Positions 23,171 to 37,414 are shown, counted from the first letter of the stretch. The stretch is DNA of 64,000 bases from Steromphala cineraria (GCA_916613615.1 OU744731.1:57976289-58040288); one strand, 5' to 3'. Translations and numbers: made by a program. Notes: a model not told the origin generated them from the sequence alone.

Positions 23171-23431
23171 TGTTGCAAATCGTTTTTAACTAGCGGAAGT
23201 GAAGTGTATTAGACGCGAGTCATGCATTTCCGGTTGTCCGCCATATTTATGGAAACGTTTCCATAATTAAGAAGATTATTTTTACCGGTGATTCATTCGA
23301 AAACTACTCGACAGATTTTTTTTTATTTTCGTAAACATAACTTAATTAAATAATAGAATAAATTCATAACATGCATTTTGTCGAAAACCGTCTCGTTAAA
23401 AAGCTCATAATATGTGCTACTGCTCCTTTAA

Positions 23432-26400
23432 GTGGCAATCTAGAAATTGATGGAAACACAAGAGTATTCTGAACAACGACGTTTGGTATAGATCATCATA
23501 TGCTTGAAAACTGCATAGGGATTTACACTGAAACGTAGTGACTGTCAAATAAAGAAGTTGTTTATCCATAACATTAATCTAAAATAGTGTCTTTCTTATT
23601 GTCTTACAGTGTCAAAGAAGCATATATTTGGCTACTCACAAGTGTTCAATATTTTTGTTTCTTACTTCATTTGCCATTCTGGCGTTTTAGTAATTTAGAC
23701 GCACTACATGTATATCCGTTAATCATCTTCATGTGACAATTATTTTTACATTGAAATGACGATCAACTTCATATGAGGAATAGATCAGGAACAATGTTTT
23801 ACCACACGTGCATTCAATTAGTGACAAGACAAAAAGTTTGTGACAATAACTCTTTGCAGATGATATTAATTTTGTACTTTAATGTATTTCAATAGAATTT
23901 TGACATAACAATTTGTTTCATTGTGTGCCTGATCAATAGATTTCAAAACATTATTATTAAAGACCGAGATGAATATTCATGTTCATTCCGAAATTGGGCG
24001 CTTTTATAATTTCTTATCTAGACAAAATTGTTTTTGACATAATAATTATTTCTTCTTTTTATAGAACCAGTCAGCTATAACTGTAAAGTCAGAGTCAGTA
24101 ATCCCATCTCTTGATAAATATGTTTAATTTACATACATTTTCTTCAGAGGTTTTGCTATTTGTAGGTGGTCATCTTAGTATTATTTGGTGAACATTCAAA
24201 ACATTGAAAATGATAACCAGTCTATTGTCACTTGTCAAGACACAGACGATGTAAAAATTGATAGAGTTGATATTTCATTTAATGCCAAGTAGAAAGATTT
24301 TGGTTTGGAAGTGACAGGCAGGCTATTGTGGGTAGGGACTCGGCTAAATAGGAAAAATAGTCAGATATTAAAAAATGTTTGCATTTACATTCCCAGTTTG
24401 GACAAACTAATGTAACGGATAAAACGTTTATTTATGGTTTATGTTAAAAACAGTTTGTTTTGGTTTTGACATTAAATGAGATTGTTCAAAATCATTCCAA
24501 CAATATTCTCCTCTATCAATGACTTATTATTTTATGAACTGAGATTTCACTACGAGAATTACCTCCTCTTTTAAATAATGACCTTATAAGGATAACTGGT
24601 GCAGATGATGACTGTGTTTAGAGGCGTTACCTCAAAACTAATGTTACTTCAACCATATTTTTAAAAACATATATTTAATGCCTTTTTTCATGAAAGTACA
24701 TGTTTATGTTAAGATAACGATTGTAAATACATGTTAATTTTATGCTACTGTATATGTTCAAATTTAAAACAGATTTATGTGATAGTTTTTTCATTGAAGT
24801 GTAAAACAACAAGATCATAATGCAAGAGAACATCTACAAACTCAGACAAGGCCTCTTTTGACATTTACATACTGTATACATCAAATTGCATTTTCAAATT
24901 GATGCTCAAGTATGCACATCATCGTGTATGTGAACAGCAAACGCTTTTTATGTGATGCGTAGGATGAAATAACAATGTCATAGTGTACTTTGATACATTA
25001 GTGAGACTATATTTTCGGAATCGTAGGTGACCACTATACGTTTATAGCAAGTGAGCTGAGATAATGTACAGATGTATTGGGAGTCATCGATTTACCATAG
25101 CGTATTCCTGATGGTAACGTAGTTATCATACTGATTGAATTCCTTCGTATTGTAATTTCACATTTTCCAGATTAATGAATTGATTCAATTACTGAACAAC
25201 GTCCTTCGCTTTGTCAACTTTTGACCATTTGAGTGCAATGATATTAATCAAATCATATGTTATTTCAATGGGAGGGAAATGGGGAAAGCAGTTTAGTATA
25301 CGTCTTGACATCAACATAGTTTCACATTTCAAGTAAACATTACCTTAGGAAGTTGATTCAATTGATCAATATGTTCATTCTTAGTCATAGCCAAAGTAAA
25401 CATATTAAAACATATTCATATTTCATATGTGTGCATATGGATTGAAAAACATTCTTACATATAAGGTGAATAGATAGCGTTAAAGTTTGTGTGGCTGCCT
25501 TTTTAACAACTCCACATAACTCTTCAATTAAAGATACATTATCATTCTTCCATGCGGTTCAAGATGAAATTTAGCTATGGAGAACATAAGTACATCACTC
25601 CGTAGATATCTCTTGATATCACATTTACATTTTTTATCAACAATAACATACCTATTTCGACGCCAAGAGCATAGTACCCCCTGAAAAAAGGGCATAGCAT
25701 TTAACGCGACCGCTTTCGGTGACGTATTCATTATGCGTGTAGGATTTACACCGTGTCTCAACTACCGTAATTGTGTTTGATGGGTATCAACTTTGGTTGC
25801 AGCGAATAACTTATACAGGAAAAAAAAGAAAATAAAATCTAGTCGTGCGCGACAAAGACCGGTTTCAAGCATATATTTAGAAACCGGAAGTTTTGAGATG
25901 GCCACACTTCGCCTTTCGCCTTTATGTCGGCTGCTGTTTCGGTAATTCTTGTAAATAATGTCCTATTCAATGTATGTTGGTCCGATTTTCCCTAGGTTAG
26001 TCCCAAAGTTTGCCAAAAATACGAGGAAAACAGTAAAATTACTTATTAAAATATTGAACTCTTATAATGTATGTTTATGGGACAAAACAAGATAAATGGA
26101 AACTGCCTATTACCTTGATTAAGTTTGAAAAGATCAAGGTCATTAATGACATCCATGATATATGTTATGTTCTACACCGATGCTTCTGTTGTAACGTTGC
26201 TTATCACTGAATGAGTAACAAATTAACTATATATTTATCATTCGAAATTCAGCATTAAATGTATATCCACGCATCTATTTCTATAAAGCCTTTCATTCTT
26301 TCTAATTGGCAATTACAAACATTTCACCAAGGGTTTAGTTATCGGCACAAAGAAAAAGTGTATGATCAAATCATGATTAGCAATTATTGTGAATTACATG

Positions 26401-28149
26401 TAAATAGTTTACGCCAGGATAAAGAGTTATGAACACTTCAATGGGGTTAGCAAGTTCATAAACGGAAATATTCATCTACTGTCATCATTAATTCAGGTTA
26501 TAGTGTGTCACGTAATCTTAGACATGCTTTCTCTTAATAACCCTAAGCAGATATAGTTAAGGTGATTTTGACAAAACAATTACTAAGTAAAAATTCAGTT
26601 TAGTTAGTTACTAAGTGATGTTGCTTTTGCCTCGGCACATTGCAAAACACCACAAGCTTAAGATTGTGTATGAAATAAAAATGAGTATAATTATTTTGTT
26701 TTTATCAATCAAAAAATTTTTTCTTACACATGTTCGATTCGACTGCTTCTTATGTTTGCTATAATAACACAGACCTCTGTTTCCAAAACTTCTCAAAAAT
26801 AGTTTAACAAGATGGAGAAAGATGAGATATGTCTGAAAAGTGTTAAAAAAGAATATTTATGCTGTTTTTTAAATATGTATCGAATATACAACGATGTAAA
26901 CTTGGCACCTAGCTAGAACCAGTTATTTTGGAACTCAACCAACAGTTGTAAAACATTAAGTTTAGTTTTAAGTCATACTGACAAATACATTATAAAGATT
27001 ATATATATAGTTAATAATCATAAGAAACATTGCTTGAATTTCGTTCATTACTCTCTTTTCAGAATTAGACCACTAACACAAGCAGATCAAATATGTAACC
27101 ACAATTAGTAGAACTCTTCATGCATGTAATCATGTTTGTCACCAGGAATAAATTGTCAATTAGACTAGATTGGAAGCGTCTGTGAAACGTCAGTAACGTG
27201 ATGGTCCTTTACAATGTCGATACATTTCTAACAGTACATCGTTTTAATGTCTAGGAGTTCATACAGAAGACCACGAGAAGTTTATTTCGAGCATAAAGAC
27301 ATAGCTGACCTGATTTTGACACAGAAGAGTGTGATGTACTTTTATAATGAGTGAAAAGCCTGTCTGATGTCCAAGCACTTATTATCACTCATTATGCGGG
27401 ATAAGCGGGGATATAATTCAAAACCTTTGAGATTAAATCTGTGGTGGTTAAAAGCTCATTGTACATTCATGAATACGATAAAAAAAAGAATTACATTGAC
27501 CTGCCTCTCACAACTTTGTGGTCTCTCTTTTCCAAGTGGCTCGGCCAAGAATAAAACCCTCCTGAAAGGAGAGAAATTGTTTGGTTGAGGATCAAATATA
27601 GATTATACCATAATATGATATGTTTGTGGTATGTCAACACCTCTTGATAAATGTTGATATTTTCTATGATGTAAATGTAGATTTTAGCTTCCAACATGTA
27701 TGATAGAAATAGGGTTTAACAACCAATTTACTGATAAAGATCCACTGGTTCTGCTTAATAACATCTCGATCTGCTCATCAATCCCGACCATTTGCTGTTA
27801 TTTGTGAAGGAATCATATCCTACGAATGCTCGGTTGTGCTTTGCATTCTGAATAAGTAATACCATTGAATATTATTTAACAATATATTACAAAAATCATT
27901 TTCTTGTGACAATGTTTTAAAATCAAATAAGTAAAAGCAATGATGTGAGAAGAAATAGTGTAACATTGTCTTCTATGTTATTAGGAATCAATGTAAATCT
28001 GTTAGATTGAAAAAATTGACATTGATTTTGCTCTGGTCAAGTATGGACTTTATATAGTTCAACAGTTTAGTTTCAAACGGGTAAAATTCAGTTCAGTCTG
28101 ATTAAAATCGACCGTACTCCGAGGAATAAAATATATAAAAAAATATTGT
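23432..28149. other. Long non-coding stretch
   Basis: About 4.7 kb of AT-rich DNA without a recognisable gene, RNA or well-defined repeat. 25840-25940 is slightly richer in CpG. 27270-27390 shares strings such as TGTCCAAGCACTT and ACACAGA..GTACTTTTAT with 53150-53190 and 54570-54640, marking a diverged repeat. Small frames at 25528 (-), 26611 (-), 27367 (+) and 27491 (-) show no domains. Confidence 0.6.
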
Positions 28150-28250
28150 CTCTATCGGGGCTCGAACCAGCCAGATCATCCTCTCCATCTCGGTCTGAAT
28201 GCACACACCTCTATCGCATGTTCCTATGACCAGTTTAGCGCAGACAAACC
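28150..28250 (-). pseudogene. tRNA-like relic
   Basis: The minus strand contains GGTTCGAGCCCC, close to the RNA polymerase III B-box, followed by GATAGAGAC. Upstream lies GCGATAGAGGTGTGTGCATTCAGACC, which could be a decayed D and anticodon region. The T-stem does not pair properly and no clean acceptor stem forms, so this is a decayed tRNA or SINE head rather than a working tRNA. Confidence 0.3.
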
Positions 28251-29421
28251 CAGTCATAAGCTATCCAATCACATCCTCGTTTTTAAATAGCGTTTAGCGG
28301 CCATTATGTATAACGAATGGTACACCTTTTGGACAGAACTAAACAGGTCGTGTCTGTTACTGAATAAGAACTAAGTAAATTATCTGAAATGATAATTGTT
28401 TTGTACAAGGAGTGATTATATCGAACATAAACAACCGCGCATAAGAACGTATAAGAATTACCATTTAAAATTATTTTGCTGTAAATGTTTTTCTCTTAAT
28501 GTTGCCCTACGTATCCATAGGTTCTCGGCATAGCTCTGAACTCTTACTAAATAGGAACTCAAATACCTATAAAAAAGGCTTGAACAACATATTGATATCA
28601 TAAAAGTAGAATATATGAGCTGTAAATGTGCACTTTGTATGTTAATTGTTGAGTGTATAAAATGGAAGTAGATTACAGACAGGTAGATAAGCTTGATACA
28701 GCACTAAGGAGAAGGAATTCCGTTAAGGCTCCAAGATATATGAAGCTTTAAGACAGCAAATTTGTTCCAGATGTTAACCATAAAGTCACCGAAAAGAAGT
28801 GTGTGAATAATACATTCTATAATGTATTTCTGGCAACTTATGCTTAACTTCTTCAAAGTGTAAAAATAATGCGTCTCTCTCTAACAGTAAACACAAGATT
28901 CATACCTATTAACACGACTACCAATAGTGTATAATGATATTGAGTATCATTATGTTTTGTGTCTTTAAAAATATACAGAACAAATATCGCATAACCAGAA
29001 AGAAGCAAACTGCGTGTTTGTTTACCCTACTTATGTTGTGTTCATTACTGAGTGTATAGCAGGGGTAGGAATTTATAGCTGGAAAATAGGTTAAGCTGTT
29101 CAAGTCAAAAGATCCACGTAGAGCTTATATGTTCCTCTTATAGCCAGATAAGAAAATTGAGATAAAAAAACGGTCAGTGGATGTAATACGTCTTAAGCAC
29201 AGCTAAACACTTGAGACTTTTGATGACTCAATCTAATGTCTCAAACTAGAATACTAAAATATAAAAAGTCACGAATGAAAGAAAAAATCTCAATATATAA
29301 AAGTTGTTAGTCATGATATAAGCTTCTCAAAAGAATACAATTCAATTGTGAGGGGTTTGGCTCCCAAGACAGGTATGCACCTTGGTGTGAAGAAAACTTC
29401 AAACAAACAAATCCTTAATCC
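28251..29421. other. Non-coding stretch
   Basis: AT-rich, no gene recognised. The frame at 28918-29103 (-) has no domain. Confidence 0.6.
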
Positions 29422-29425
29422 TTAA

Positions 29426-29781
29426 AGGGGCAGTAGCACGTTTTTAGGGGGAATATAAGGTGATGTCAGGAAAATGAAAATTAATGGTTCCAAGTGAAAG
29501 ACAACGTCCTTAAACTAAATGAAGCAGTATTAATTCAGATACATAACGTAAAGTTTAGCCATGCGATTCCTTTTCTTACAAAAAATGAATTAAAGGTGTT
29601 CACACAAAAATGGCTGCCATTGGATTGTATGTGAATCTTTATAATTTGTTCTCTGTTTATGGATGATTGGTTTGTGTAATGAGATTTTTGACACTTTCAA
29701 AGTATTACATCCAGCATTAACTTACAATTATCAGTGAAAAATTGAAAATATAAAATTGTCAAAAAACGTGCTACTGCCCCT
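29426..29781 (-). mobile_element. TTAA MITE copy M6 (reverse orientation)
   Basis: A 356-bp copy with near-perfect termini AGGGGCAGTAGCACGTTTTT on both ends, flanked by TTAA (29422-29425 and 29782-29785). It is the cleanest copy outside the duplicated region and sits alone in a long non-coding stretch. Confidence 0.95.
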
Positions 29782-29785
29782 TTAA

Positions 29786-32236
29786 GCTCAAGAGACAAAG
29801 GCTAAATTAACAGTTTTCTATTATATATCCATACGATTTTAAGAATCCAACCAGTAAAGCAATGACAAATATTGGTATAAGGCACTTTTTGAAATGACAA
29901 AATTAACATCAAATAAGGATCGAATACATTCGTTGATGGACTTACTGTTTATATCGGATATCGCTTAACAATTTTTTAATCTTTCTACAATTGATTGAAA
30001 TTCTGTTAGGCAATATTAAATTTATATATTGACCTTTCGTTTTGAGTCGGTGCCTTTCCTGTTTTGCTGTTGAATATTTTCACTATTATATATCAAACAG
30101 ATATGTTAAAACGGGACACTATTTGTTACAACCTAATTATTTGTTTATAGATGTAACTTGATTTTTGGAGACAATATTGTTTCACATGAAACAGCATTCA
30201 AAATACATACAAAATGCCTCAATAGGAATTCTGGTCCCACCGTTATCATATGCCTGTAGACAGTTATGATTGTCTAATGCTTCAATAATTAGATTTATAT
30301 TTCAAACACCAACAACATGACTAAACTCAGCTGGCTGCGGAAATTAATGTTACAGTTCTTCCGTCCGTTACTAATGAAATGTCTGAGTGAACACAACAAT
30401 GTTTGAAGGAACATAATTGTCACAGCAGAGCCAATAAAGTTTGACCTCAAGAGTCTTAATCAACTTGTTTACGTGTACTTTAACATGTTTCTTGAGAATA
30501 CAAGTTGCACGTGACTATGTTACAGCTTTGATCATCAGTTGCATTATGCTCGATCTGAAATGAATACCAAATGGAATATAATATAACCCCTCCAGGATCG
30601 TCTGACACTAAGATAAAAACGAATTTAATGCTTTATCTCACTATAAAGAAAATCATAAATCTTTATGTACACTTTGATTGTTAATATTTTTGTTAACATT
30701 CTGAGTTTCAGGGGAACAATAATTGTGCCTCTATGATTGCATAAAACCTTTTTTGTGTTTCAAAAAATCCCCATGAAGGACCTAAGGCAATGAATATGTC
30801 CAATCATCAAAATCGAATGAGATGATTAAAACTTTCATTGTTTTGTATCTAATACATATCGTAACATTCCAATTAATCACACTTCAATGAAGAAAATGGA
30901 CTTAACCGTCAAACAGGTTGTTATGTTAAAATATCTTAACATTATGGTAATTTTCACTTAAGAAATACTTTAGACATCATATGTATCACAATCAATCTAT
31001 CGATTTACTTCTTGCCGAGAGGTTTCCAACACAGAAATATAGGTTGGCTGAATCATCGCTCATTGAGGTCGCTACTCAAACTTCTCAAATCGAATGACAC
31101 AAAGTAAGTGTTCATAATTTCATCAAAACAACGCTCAACCTACTAAAGATTTTATCTGAAATCAATTCACATGTTTCTGATAGTGAAGACGGGAGACATG
31201 ACTAAGTGCCAGGCCCTAGAGGCTTTACTACACTATCTTATTGCTTAAGTAGCATAGGCATTGTTCTGAAGACTATCAATTTGTCTCTTTTCAATGTAAT
31301 TTGCATCTAAACGCGATATTTTTGACAGGAAAACAAGTTATATGACAGTACTTTGTGTTAACATGTCTTTCTTCAATTTCACACTTTGAGTATATGCGAC
31401 TGTTTCAACTATTGTAATTGTACGTTAACACGACAGGATTCATTCATCAGGTCGATAGTAAGTCAAAAGGACGCCTGGGAGAAGTAAAGCTCATCAAACT
31501 TACGGACAATGAAGACTAAGCACCATGTATTGTTAAAAGACATGCATAGTGTGAGAAGAAGAAATGAGTTGTTCAGTCAACATATGTTCCACCTTCTGAT
31601 CATTGGAGTCTTCGTCTTGTAGAGCACGTGTTAAACTAGTGTAACGAGACCTATTTTGAATTGTCATTAAAGCTGTATATGTGCCTGTTAAGCTAGGCTG
31701 ACAAACAGTTTGCAAATTAAGAATATCAAAGTTGTAATTGAATGCAAACTAATTTCGATATTTTATTTTTCATTATTACTGAAACACCTTCATAAGTGAA
31801 ACTTGTCAGATGAGATGTCACATGAATTAGAATTGCAATTTAAGTTTTTCATGAAGTTGTAACTGAATACATTGACACCTTAGCTGTTTGTCAATAATAA
31901 TCTATCATGGACAGTAAATTATCTATTTTTTAATCTGACATGATATCAAGTCAACCAGTTTGTATCTATTTACTACACATCTTTGTCACTTTCACAGCAT
32001 TACAAATTTCATCCAATTAATCAAATGTTTTGGAAGTCATGTCAATTGGGAATGTATTGTTCATGTATGCTACATTTGCATCAGTCATTAAAGTGAAGCT
32101 GTAAATCGATAGTAAATATAATTACAAAATTATGTGGTGCACGTTAGTTATAATTTATTTGATAGTTTTTTAGATTTTGTAAACACTGAAATGTTCCTCG
32201 AAAAAAATGCATGCTTTTTATTATCTCATTTATTTA
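29786..32236. other. Non-coding stretch with one inverted repeat copy
   Basis: No gene is recognised. 30345-30465 in reverse matches 5355-5460 and 46185-46290 (shared GACATTTCATTA, CTGCTGTGA, TTGAGGTCAAACTT). The remaining sequence is unremarkable; the frame at 31533-31715 (-) has no domain. Confidence 0.6.
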
Positions 32237-33590
32237 TGGTTTCCTATCAGGGGGATTACAGCTCCTCCTATACCACAACATCGACTAGAGCTGGTTATCT
32301 ATCAGGAGGGTTACAGCTCCTCCTATACCACAACATCGACTAGAGCTGGTTATCTATCAGGAGGGTTACAGCTCCTCCTATACCACAACATCGACTAGAG
32401 CTGGTTATCTATCAGGAGGGTTACAGCTCCTCCTATACCACAACATCGACTAGAGCTGGTTATCTATCAGGAGGGTTACAGCTCCTCCTATACCACAACA
32501 TCGACTAGAGCTGGTTATCTATCAGGAGGGTTACAGCTCCTCCTATACCACAACATCGACTAGAGTTGGTTATCTATCAGGAGGGTTACAGCTCCTCCTA
32601 TACCACAACATCGACTAGAGCTGGTTATCTATCAGGAGGGTTACAGCTCCTCCTATACCACAACATCGACTAGAGTTGGTTATCTATCAGGAGGGTTACA
32701 GCTCCTCCTATACCACAACATCGACTAGAGTTGGTTATCTATCAGGGGAATTACAGCTCCTCCTATACCACAACATCGACTAGAGCTGGTTATCTATCAG
32801 GAGGGTTACAGCTCCTCCTATACCACAACATCGACTAGAGTTGGTTATCTATCAGGAGGGTTACAGCTCCTCCTATACCACAACATCGACTAGAGTTGGT
32901 TATCTATCAGGGGAATTACAGCTCCTCCTATACCACAACATCGACTAGAGCTGGTTATCTATCAGGAGGGTTACAGCTCCTCCTATACCACAACATCGAC
33001 TAGAGTTGGTTATCTATCAGGGGGATTACAGCTCCTCCTATACCACAACATCGACTAGAGTTGGTTATCTATCAGGGGAATTACAGCTCCTCCTATACCA
33101 CAACATCGACTAGAGTTGGTTATCTATCAGGGGAATTACAGCTCCTCCTATACCACAACATCGACTAGAGTTGGTTATCTATCAGGGGAATTACAGCTCC
33201 TCCTATACCACAACATCGACTAGAGTTGGTTATCTATCAGGGGAATTACAGCTCCTCCTATACCACAACATCGACTAGAGTTGGTTATCTATCAGGGGAA
33301 TTACAGCTCCTCCTATACCACAACATCGACTAGAGCTGGTTATCTATCAGGGGGATTACAGCTCCTCCTATACCACAACATCGACTAGAGTTGGTTATCT
33401 ATCAGGGGGATTACAGCTCCTCCTATACCACAACATCGACTAGAGCTGGTTATCTATCAGGGGAATTACAGCTCCTCCTATACCACAACATCGACTAGAG
33501 CTGGTTATCTATCAAGGGTATTACAGCTCCTTTTGTACCACAACATCGACAAGAGCTGGTTTTCTTTCAGGAGAATTATAGCTCCCCGTG
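32237..33590 (+). repeat. 55-bp minisatellite, about 24 units
   Basis: Unit pattern: TTACAGCTCCTCCTATACC, then ACAACATCGACTAGAG, then (C/T)TGGTTATCTATCAG and a five- or six-base variable block. Two variable positions (CTGG or TTGG, and GAGGG, GGGAA or GGGGA) define unit types. From about 32620 to 33075 they cycle in threes, a 165-bp higher-order repeat. The left third is nearly all one type and the later part another. The last two units are diverged. Each unit can form a small hairpin between AGGAG and CTCCT. A 55-base period cannot keep a reading frame, so the overlapping frames here are artefacts. Confidence 0.97.
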
Positions 33591-36397
33591 TACCAAAGAT
33601 ACACAAACACTTTCCATCTTTTCAATATTGTGGTTATAAATCAATCGAGTATGTTTGTTGAACACGGTAGGGTTTTACCTTGCTCTTTTCTTATAAATGA
33701 TCTATTAATATGAACGTAGAATGTTGACAAATTGTATCCATGTTATATTGTTGACTAATAAAACCACACTTGGTTGTTGGACGAATTACATCTCCCAATT
33801 ATATGAATAAAAACGAAGCTGGTTTTAGACAAAATATAATGACATTGCTGTTTGAGCCGTTGTATGTAAGACCGCATTTACAAGCGTTGCTATACACACT
33901 ATTGAGAGATAGATTTTTGACCAATTGGAGTGATTGGACATACTGATCGCTATATATGTTGATCACTATGTATCCCTGCAGCTTTCAGTTGATAAGAGAA
34001 TGATCCACAAACACCTAGCCAAGCTGTTAGTGTCATCATATCAATGTGGGATTTACTCCAGAGAATATTACCTGAATCTATATATCAAAGTAACCTTTTT
34101 ACTGCGCAGGTAACCTGTTAATCTCGTTAGCTCTGGTTGAATGTTGATAAATTGAAACAAATACACCAGTTGACATGCATTGATATTGACATTTAGCTCT
34201 ACTAATGACGGTTTAATCCCTTACACTTTTCTGTTTCATGCATATCAGTGATTGACGACTTCAGAGAAGCAAACATAGGCAATCAGCTTGTTACTGTCTA
34301 ATGTGAACTATGTATTATCTGACTTCTGTCCAAATATGACCAAATCAGACCTAACTTCGAAGGTTTTCATTATGGTTTCTTAATTTCTAGCCCACTTGAC
34401 TCTGTTTATTTGAACAGAAGCTAGTTCAAAATTTCATGACTTGACCTACATCAGTAGGGAGAGAATGCAAGTATTGTAACTGTGTTGCAATATTATTTTT
34501 TTCATATTTTCATGCAGAATTGAAAGATCTTATCACAATTGTACTTGAATTACGCTTTGGTTACTTTAATTTGATCTGTGTAACATCAGTTCAAAACCAA
34601 TAATTCATAGAGGGTATGTACCCTCACAAATAGACACTGAAAACATTAGCATCAGTCAACAACATGTAAAGCATGTATACGTCTAGGGTTGGTCTAAAAA
34701 CCTGTAAAGATCTACCGACAAAGACAATTATGTTTCTTCAACTTATTCAAATAAGGTCATAACCATTTTGTAAAACAAATCAGAATTAGAAAATCAAAAA
34801 ATTCAGTAGGTAGTACAATTAACTATCAGTATAACTTTGATGCATGAATGAACAACTTGATAAAAGATTTACCAGAAAAAGGTTCTCCACAGTATTTGCA
34901 TAATAGACAAGATGGAGATACACCCCCGCTCCATTAGCACTATATCAGATTGTCTGAACTGGAAGTATCTTGAGGATGAAAATGAGGGCGAAACGTCATA
35001 ACCAATAGTGTGTGATATAATGTATGTATGAAAATAATACCTACATAACAGAACTGACTATGTTGCAGGTTCTTTGTTCAGATGGAAGCGAATATGACTG
35101 ATATGTCTTAAATTTCATTTAGAGGTTTTGTTTACTGATTACCACTTCTAAAGAATTGATAATGTGGATGCCATTTCCCATGAAGCTTTATCAGTTTAGT
35201 ACAAATTAAGAAATGACAAAGACAAGGACAATGCATCGAAATGAGCTCGCAGATTAAGAAGTTGTGGTTCATAGATCTTGAACATAGATATTCCAACTTC
35301 GAATGTAAATGGCCTCAAATGAGCAGGTTGATGATTGTCTCGTGCTGATAAATGACAGTAGATGATGCACAAGCTTTCATCCAATGACTGTATTTCATGT
35401 TTTATTTTTAGTCACAAACTTAGTATTAATTTGCGAAAGAATTCATTGATTAATCAAACTACTGTTTAAATATTTAATAGAAAATATGCTACGAATTTAT
35501 TGCAACTATTTGTGTGCATTGCCATACAAAACCACATGTGATCGTTAATTTGTTTATTTGGTTTATGTATCTGAATCAGCATCACATTCATTATTTTTTG
35601 TTTGTTGTTATTTAGAAAGTTTGAAATGGACGTATAAGCTAAGGTGAGTGTAACTTAATACAATATCAGTAGGTATTTTAATTATGTTTTAATGAATTAT
35701 TCATAAGAATTCTCTAGGCGACAGGTCACCGTCGACCGGAAGTTATGACACAAGATAGAAATGATTAGTGATGATTATGTTTGTGTTGAATAAAACTGTG
35801 ACACTTACTCATCTGTTGTGTAAACTACACAAATGAACTAACAGGGTTTAAACTGCTATTACTAAGAGAGACTTCAGACATCACAACACATAACTTTTGA
35901 ATTTATGCCACGTATACAAATTGTACAACATATTTAAAAAAAAATTTAATCATGTTTTGAAAGTAAAACAATCACTTTCTACTTCGTTTGTTAAAATATC
36001 TGATACGTTCCGGACTGGTGCAGTGTCTATGTTGTTGTCTAGAAACAGTTATCTACTCCACCTGAAAATCTGATGTGCATCTTATACTAAATGGGTCACC
36101 CAACAAAAGGAGAATCAACATGCAACCAATTCGCGTGATACGTCTTTCAAATCAACGATGAACAGTGACATGTTTTGAAACAAAAATATTAACTTTATGG
36201 AAATATGAAGGTATACCATCTTTAACTTAAGTTTGCCATGATGATTTGTTACCCGTTGTTTTCTACTTATCCCACAAGAAAGCAGATTAATGACAGATAA
36301 ATTCGGAGTATTGTTTCAATTTCAAAATGTAATTTTTACCAATGAAAGTGGATGTATTTACCAGTTTACTTATTGCTGTAATTTTGTTGCTGGCAGT
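33591..36397. other. Non-coding stretch
   Basis: AT-rich and without a recognisable gene. 35935-36050 matches 41450-41570 (shared TTTTGAAAG, ATCACTTTCTACTTC, GTGTCTATGT), a diverged direct repeat flanking the minisatellite region. The frame at 35196-35384 (-) has no domain. Confidence 0.6.
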
Positions 36398-36994
36398 ATA
36401 ATCAAACTCCTGGTGATACTAGAGTGATTATTATAATCAAACTCCTGGTGATACAAGAGTGTGTATTATAATCAAACCTAATGGTGATACTAGAGTGTGT
36501 ATTATAATCAAACTCCTGGTGATACAAGAGTGTGTATTATAATCAAACTCCTTGTGATACTAGAGTGTGTATTTTAATCAAACTCCTTGTGATACTAGAG
36601 TGTGTATTTTAATCAAACTCCTGGTGATACAAGAGTGTATATTATAATCAAACCCTTGTTGATACTAGAGTGTGTATTATAATCAAACTCCTGGTGATAC
36701 AAGAGTGTGTATTATAATCAAACTCCTTGTGATACTAGAGTGTGTATTTTAATCAAACTCCTGGTGATACAAGAGTGTATATTATAATCAAACTCCTGGT
36801 GATACAATAGTGTGTGTTATAATCAAACTCCTGGTGATACTAGAGTGTGTATTATAATCAAACTCCTGGTGATACTAGAGTGTGTATTATAATCAAACTC
36901 CTGGTGATACTAGAGTGTGTATTATAATCAAACTCCTGGTGATACAAGAGTGTGTATTATTATCAAACTCCTGGTGATACTAGAGTGTGTATTA
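36398..36994 (+). repeat. 35-bp minisatellite, left half (about 17 units)
   Basis: Unit ATTATAATCAAACTCCTGGT followed by GATACTAGAGTGTGT, with variants CTTGT, ACAAGAG and ATTTTAAT. The array is interrupted at 36994 and resumes in phase at 39991, so it was one array before the insertion at 36995-39990. Confidence 0.97.
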
Positions 36995-37414
36995 GATTAT
37001 CTCCCGCGTGACAGACAGGCAGCTGACAGACAGGTAGCTTACAGACACTCAGATTAATTAGGTAATCCCCTACAGAGATAATGGAACAGTCCACAGTCCG
37101 ATTAGAGCAGAGGGCGACTTCTCATCAGATTAAGCTTTATTAACAAACACTTAAAACAATATAGGTTTTCTGTGTGATCAGAGGATCAAATAATAATCTG
37201 TCTTATACTCTCAAAATTGTTTTCATAGGCTATTTAATTTTCAAAGTGATTTTATGTTGTGTTTTTATAAGCTGTTGTTGCTGTTAATTGATTTTAAAGA
37301 GCGTCTTCTCACTTTGTTTTTAATGTTTACTAGTGATGTTTTCATCTTGGTACTATGAAAGTGTATGTTTTAATCCTGTCTTCTCACTTGGTAAGTGACT
37401 GAACTCAATAAATG

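Larger units (their letters stand above)
15814..23427. mobile_element. Candidate 7.6-kb TTAA-flanked autonomous DNA transposon
   Basis: Flanked by TTAA (15810-15813 and 23428-23431). The left end AGGTGCAGTATTGCGC and the right end in reverse, AGGAGCAGTAGCACA, resemble each other and the MITE terminus AGGGGCAGTAGCACG. The left end also shares TTTTGACA.TTTT about 20 bases in. Two gene candidates start about 250 bases inside each end and run towards each other (16045 onward on +, 23170 downward on -). No transposase domain is recognised, internal symmetry is weak, and there is no empty site in the window, so the assignment is tentative. A hAT MITE is nested at 18047-18414. Confidence 0.4.

Noticed and set aside
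28150..28250. Functional tRNA gene on the minus strand
   Set aside because: The B-box is recognisable but the T-stem and acceptor stem do not pair; recorded only as a relic.
32134..32398. Open frames reading into the 55-bp array
   Set aside because: The unit length is not divisible by three, so the frames end after one or two units; no coding signal.
32237..33590. CRISPR-like array
   Set aside because: Repeats are head-to-tail without unique spacers, and the DNA is eukaryotic; this is a minisatellite.
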